This document shows, in pieces, positions 6,973 to 8,669 of a DNA stretch of 8,669 nt (positions are counted from its first letter, which is position 1; every line of letters begins with the position of its first letter). Source of the DNA: Chloroflexota bacterium (GTDB lineage: Bacteria; Chloroflexota; Anaerolineae; B4-G1); assembly GCA_024232355.1 (NCBI GenBank), contig JAAEPW010000677.1, forward strand, positions 1 through 8,669, read 5' to 3'. Under the pieces are notes generated by a model. It searched no databases. It was not told the DNA's origin and saw only the letters and a list, made by a program, of their open reading frames with translations. The position numbers and the translations under genes were made by a program.

Positions 6973-8562
6973 ATGAAACATCAATGGCAGTTAGCCGCTG
7001 TGGGGCTATCCATACTTTGTGGACTAGCTCTGTTGTTCTTGGTACTTGGACCAATTTCAAGTGTTTCCGCTGATGCGGGAATAATTTATGTAGCTCCCGA
7101 TGCAAATTGCAATGGGATGAATCCCTGTTATGGGAATGTACAAGAAGCAGTAGATGCCGCTGCTACAAGCGACACTATCAAAATCGCTGGCGGTATTTAC
7201 ACTGGTGTCCAAAATATTCCAAGTTTGAATTTCGAACAGTGGGGGACGTATTTTACAGCTACTCAGATTGTTGCTATTACCAAAACTGTAATGCTTCAAG
7301 GTGGATATTCCGTGACAGATTGGAGTACTTTCAACCCGGACGCCAATCCTACCGTGTTGAATGCACAAGAGATGGGACGAGTGGTTTACGTATATGGCAA
7401 TCCAACTATAGTAGGGTTAAGAATTACCGGTGGCAATGCTACAGGGTTAGGGGGAGATCCGTGGTCTGGTAACGACGCGGGGGGTGGAGTTTATGTTCGT
7501 GGTGTAGGATCAGTTATCCGACAAGCTGAAATTGTTAGTAATACTGCACAAAGAGGCGGAGGTATATACGCGCAGGGGATAACTACGTTACAAGATAACC
7601 GTATTTGGGATAACCACGCTGTTTGGTATGGTGGTGGTGTGGAATTACGCTACAGTGATTCCACACTTGCTGGTAGTATTATACATGACAATACAGCTTA
7701 CATCGGTGCTGGTATTGCCATTTATGGTAGTGACGCTATGATTGTGGGCAATCTCATTCAAGGGAACATTGCGGATGATAGTGGCGGGGGCTTATCTGTT
7801 GCCGTCGGTGGCGTTTACGGTAATCCGATTTTCATTAACAATGTATTAGCCGACAACACTGTGATCAATTCGCAGGGTTATGGAAGTGCTGTGAGTGTTC
7901 GGTGGGACACTTTTCCTGAATTTGTACACACAACCATTGCACGGAATACAGGGGGAGATGGAAGCAGCATTATTGTCAGGGATAATAGTGCCATCACAAT
8001 GACAAATACCGTTCTTGCCAGTCACGCTGTAGGTATTAGCGTTACCGAAGGAACCACAGTTACAGTCAATGGCGTACTTTGGTATGATAACGCTGTAGAC
8101 TATGGAGGCTCAGGAATTATCACCGTCACAAATGAATACACTGGTAACCCCGCCTTTGCCGCAGATGGTTATCGTCTTACCAATGCCTCCGCCGCTATCG
8201 ACCATGGTGTAGATAGTGGTATCACAACCGATATAGATGGACAAGCCCGCGACATTCTCCCTGACCTTGGCGCAGACGAGTATCACGATGACTGCTGGGT
8301 ACGGATCAACGATATGCCTGCTGACTATGTGACCGTCCAGGCGGCGGTGGATGCGTCCAGCGAGGGAGACGTGGTAAAAGTGGCCGGATACTGCTCCGGC
8401 GTCAGCGCTCGTGCTGGTGTGACGCAGGTGGTCTATATCAGCAAAACTGTCACTGTTCAGGGTGGCTACACTACCACCAACTGGACGATGTCTGATCCTA
8501 ATGCCAATCTTACTACGCTGGATGCTCAAGGCCAGGGACGTGTGCTCTATAGAGACTCTTGA
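6973..8562 (+). CDS. Paralogous secreted beta-helix protein, truncated by a probable IS insertion
   Basis: The broken gene encodes 529 residues. Residues 1-33 form a signal peptide (MKHQWQ, a hydrophobic stretch, likely cleavage near VSA/DAG). One beta-helix module follows: a start cap with NVQEAVDAAATSDTIKIAGG, TKTVMLQGGY and GRVVYVYG; coils of the NTA-GGGIY type; and an end cap (NTVLASHAVGISV). A choice-of-anchor Q segment closes it at 392-436 (NPAF...ASAAIDHG...DIDGQARD...LGADE). A second module begins at C441 (CWVRINDMPADYVTVQAAVD, second cysteine at 474) and breaks off after GRVLY at about residue 526. There the paralog continues GRVLYVTGD, but this gene reads R-D-S-stop. The intact protein would probably have been much longer, with further modules and an anchoring tail. 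The truncated form lacks any C-terminal anchor. It may be exported and released or may be dead. The first part is visibly more AT-rich than the neighbouring paralog. Confidence 0.82.
   Translation: MKHQWQLAAVGLSILCGLALLFLVLGPISSVSADAGIIYVAPDANCNGMNPCYGNVQEAVDAAATSDTIKIAGGIYTGVQNIPSLNFEQWGTYFTATQIVAITKTVMLQGGYSVTDWSTFNPDANPTVLNAQEMGRVVYVYGNPTIVGLRITGGNATGLGGDPWSGNDAGGGVYVRGVGSVIRQAEIVSNTAQRGGGIYAQGITTLQDNRIWDNHAVWYGGGVELRYSDSTLAGSIIHDNTAYIGAGIAIYGSDAMIVGNLIQGNIADDSGGGLSVAVGGVYGNPIFINNVLADNTVINSQGYGSAVSVRWDTFPEFVHTTIARNTGGDGSSIIVRDNSAITMTNTVLASHAVGISVTEGTTVTVNGVLWYDNAVDYGGSGIITVTNEYTGNPAFAADGYRLTNASAAIDHGVDSGITTDIDGQARDILPDLGADEYHDDCWVRINDMPADYVTVQAAVDASSEGDVVKVAGYCSGVSARAGVTQVVYISKTVTVQGGYTTTNWTMSDPNANLTTLDAQGQGRVLYRDS
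8293..8550 (+). repeat. Partial second module of gene 2, similar to modules 1 and 3 of gene 1
   Basis: From about 8281 the DNA becomes GC-richer and close to the first gene. Positions 8425-8444 are identical over 20 bases to 1025-1044, both encoding QVVYISK. The following TTLDAQGQGRVLY segment also aligns with that of module 1, while the CWVRIND start resembles module 3. The repeat is cut at about 8550. Confidence 0.65.
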
Positions 8563-8669
8563 AAAAGTAGTCATATCTGGACAGTAGGATGAAAACTGTA
8601 AGACTATGATGGGTGAAGCATCGTAATCATTCTAAAGTAGCTACCGTAGCATCAAAATACTGCCTGAGA
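8552..8669. mobile_element. Probable left end of an insertion sequence, runs off the window
   Basis: Homology to the beta-helix paralog ends abruptly after the TAT at 8548-8550. The next bases, GAGACTCTTGAAAAAGTAG from 8552, have the look of an IS terminal inverted repeat (GAG start followed by TTGAAAAA, as seen in several IS4/IS5-like families). The remaining 100 or so bases are AT-richer and unrelated to the gene. The other end, the transposase body and any target duplication lie outside the window, so the family and exact boundary (8551-8554) are inference. Confidence 0.6.
8613..8669 (+). CDS. Possible start of a transposase, partial
   Basis: From the GTG at 8613 the frame stays open to the window edge for 19 codons, reading VKHRNHSKVATVASKYCLR. 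The basic start and its position about 60 bases inside the putative IS end suit a transposase N-terminus. The frame is too short to recognise a family, and no clear ribosome site precedes it. It may be chance. Confidence 0.25.
   Translation, partial: MKHRNHSKVATVASKYCLR

Noticed and set aside
7107..7472. Alternative-frame plus-strand ORF of 121 codons in gene 2
   Set aside because: It lies wholly inside the supported gene in another frame, with an implausible Arg/Tyr/Cys-rich composition.
8110..8574. Minus-strand open frame of 154 codons spanning gene 2 and the IS junction
   Set aside because: It is antisense to the conserved Q segment and second module. Its start lies in the putative IS end by chance and it has no ribosome site.

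Overview
The window most likely comes from a member of the Chloroflexota (Anaerolineae/Caldilineae-like). Three things suggest this: a giant secreted beta-helix protein ending in a YLPLVIRNS tail of the kind common on exported Chloroflexota proteins, repeated 'choice-of-anchor Q' modules, and a small helix-turn-helix protein resembling the N-terminal domain of that phylum's large NB-ARC/TPR regulators. The assignment is by recognition only; no database search was possible.

Layout. Positions 1-134 hold no gene I can support. A 124-residue HTH protein, possibly the stub of a longer regulator, lies on the minus strand at 135-509. The divergent spacer (510-724) holds a cluster of TTTTCCG boxes with an 8-2-8 inverted repeat, a candidate extended -10 promoter, an unusually perfect Shine-Dalgarno sequence with no well-placed gene start, and then the real ribosome binding site of the main gene. 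Most of the window (725-6391) is one 1888-residue secreted protein. It has a signal peptide, three right-handed parallel beta-helix modules each closed by a choice-of-anchor Q segment, a DUF11-like domain between modules 2 and 3, a ZU5-like domain, a second DUF11-like domain and the C-terminal tail. A perfect 13-bp stem-loop follows. Positions 6502 to about 6801 carry, on the minus strand, the decayed C-terminal end of an ABC-2 type permease with an internal stop codon. At 6973 a paralogous beta-helix gene starts. It is broken at about 8551 inside its second module by what looks like the left end of an insertion sequence, which runs off the window.

How it fits together. This looks like a tandem locus of surface or secreted beta-helix (adhesin or polysaccharide-interacting) proteins. 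It appears shaped by module duplication, recombination between paralogs, neighbour-gene decay and IS insertion. The HTH protein could control the divergent giant gene, but this rests only on gene orientation and the operator-like palindrome. I see no evidence of a CRISPR array, a defence system or another novel enzymatic system. The most unusual content is the mosaic repeat architecture and the disrupted genes at its edges.
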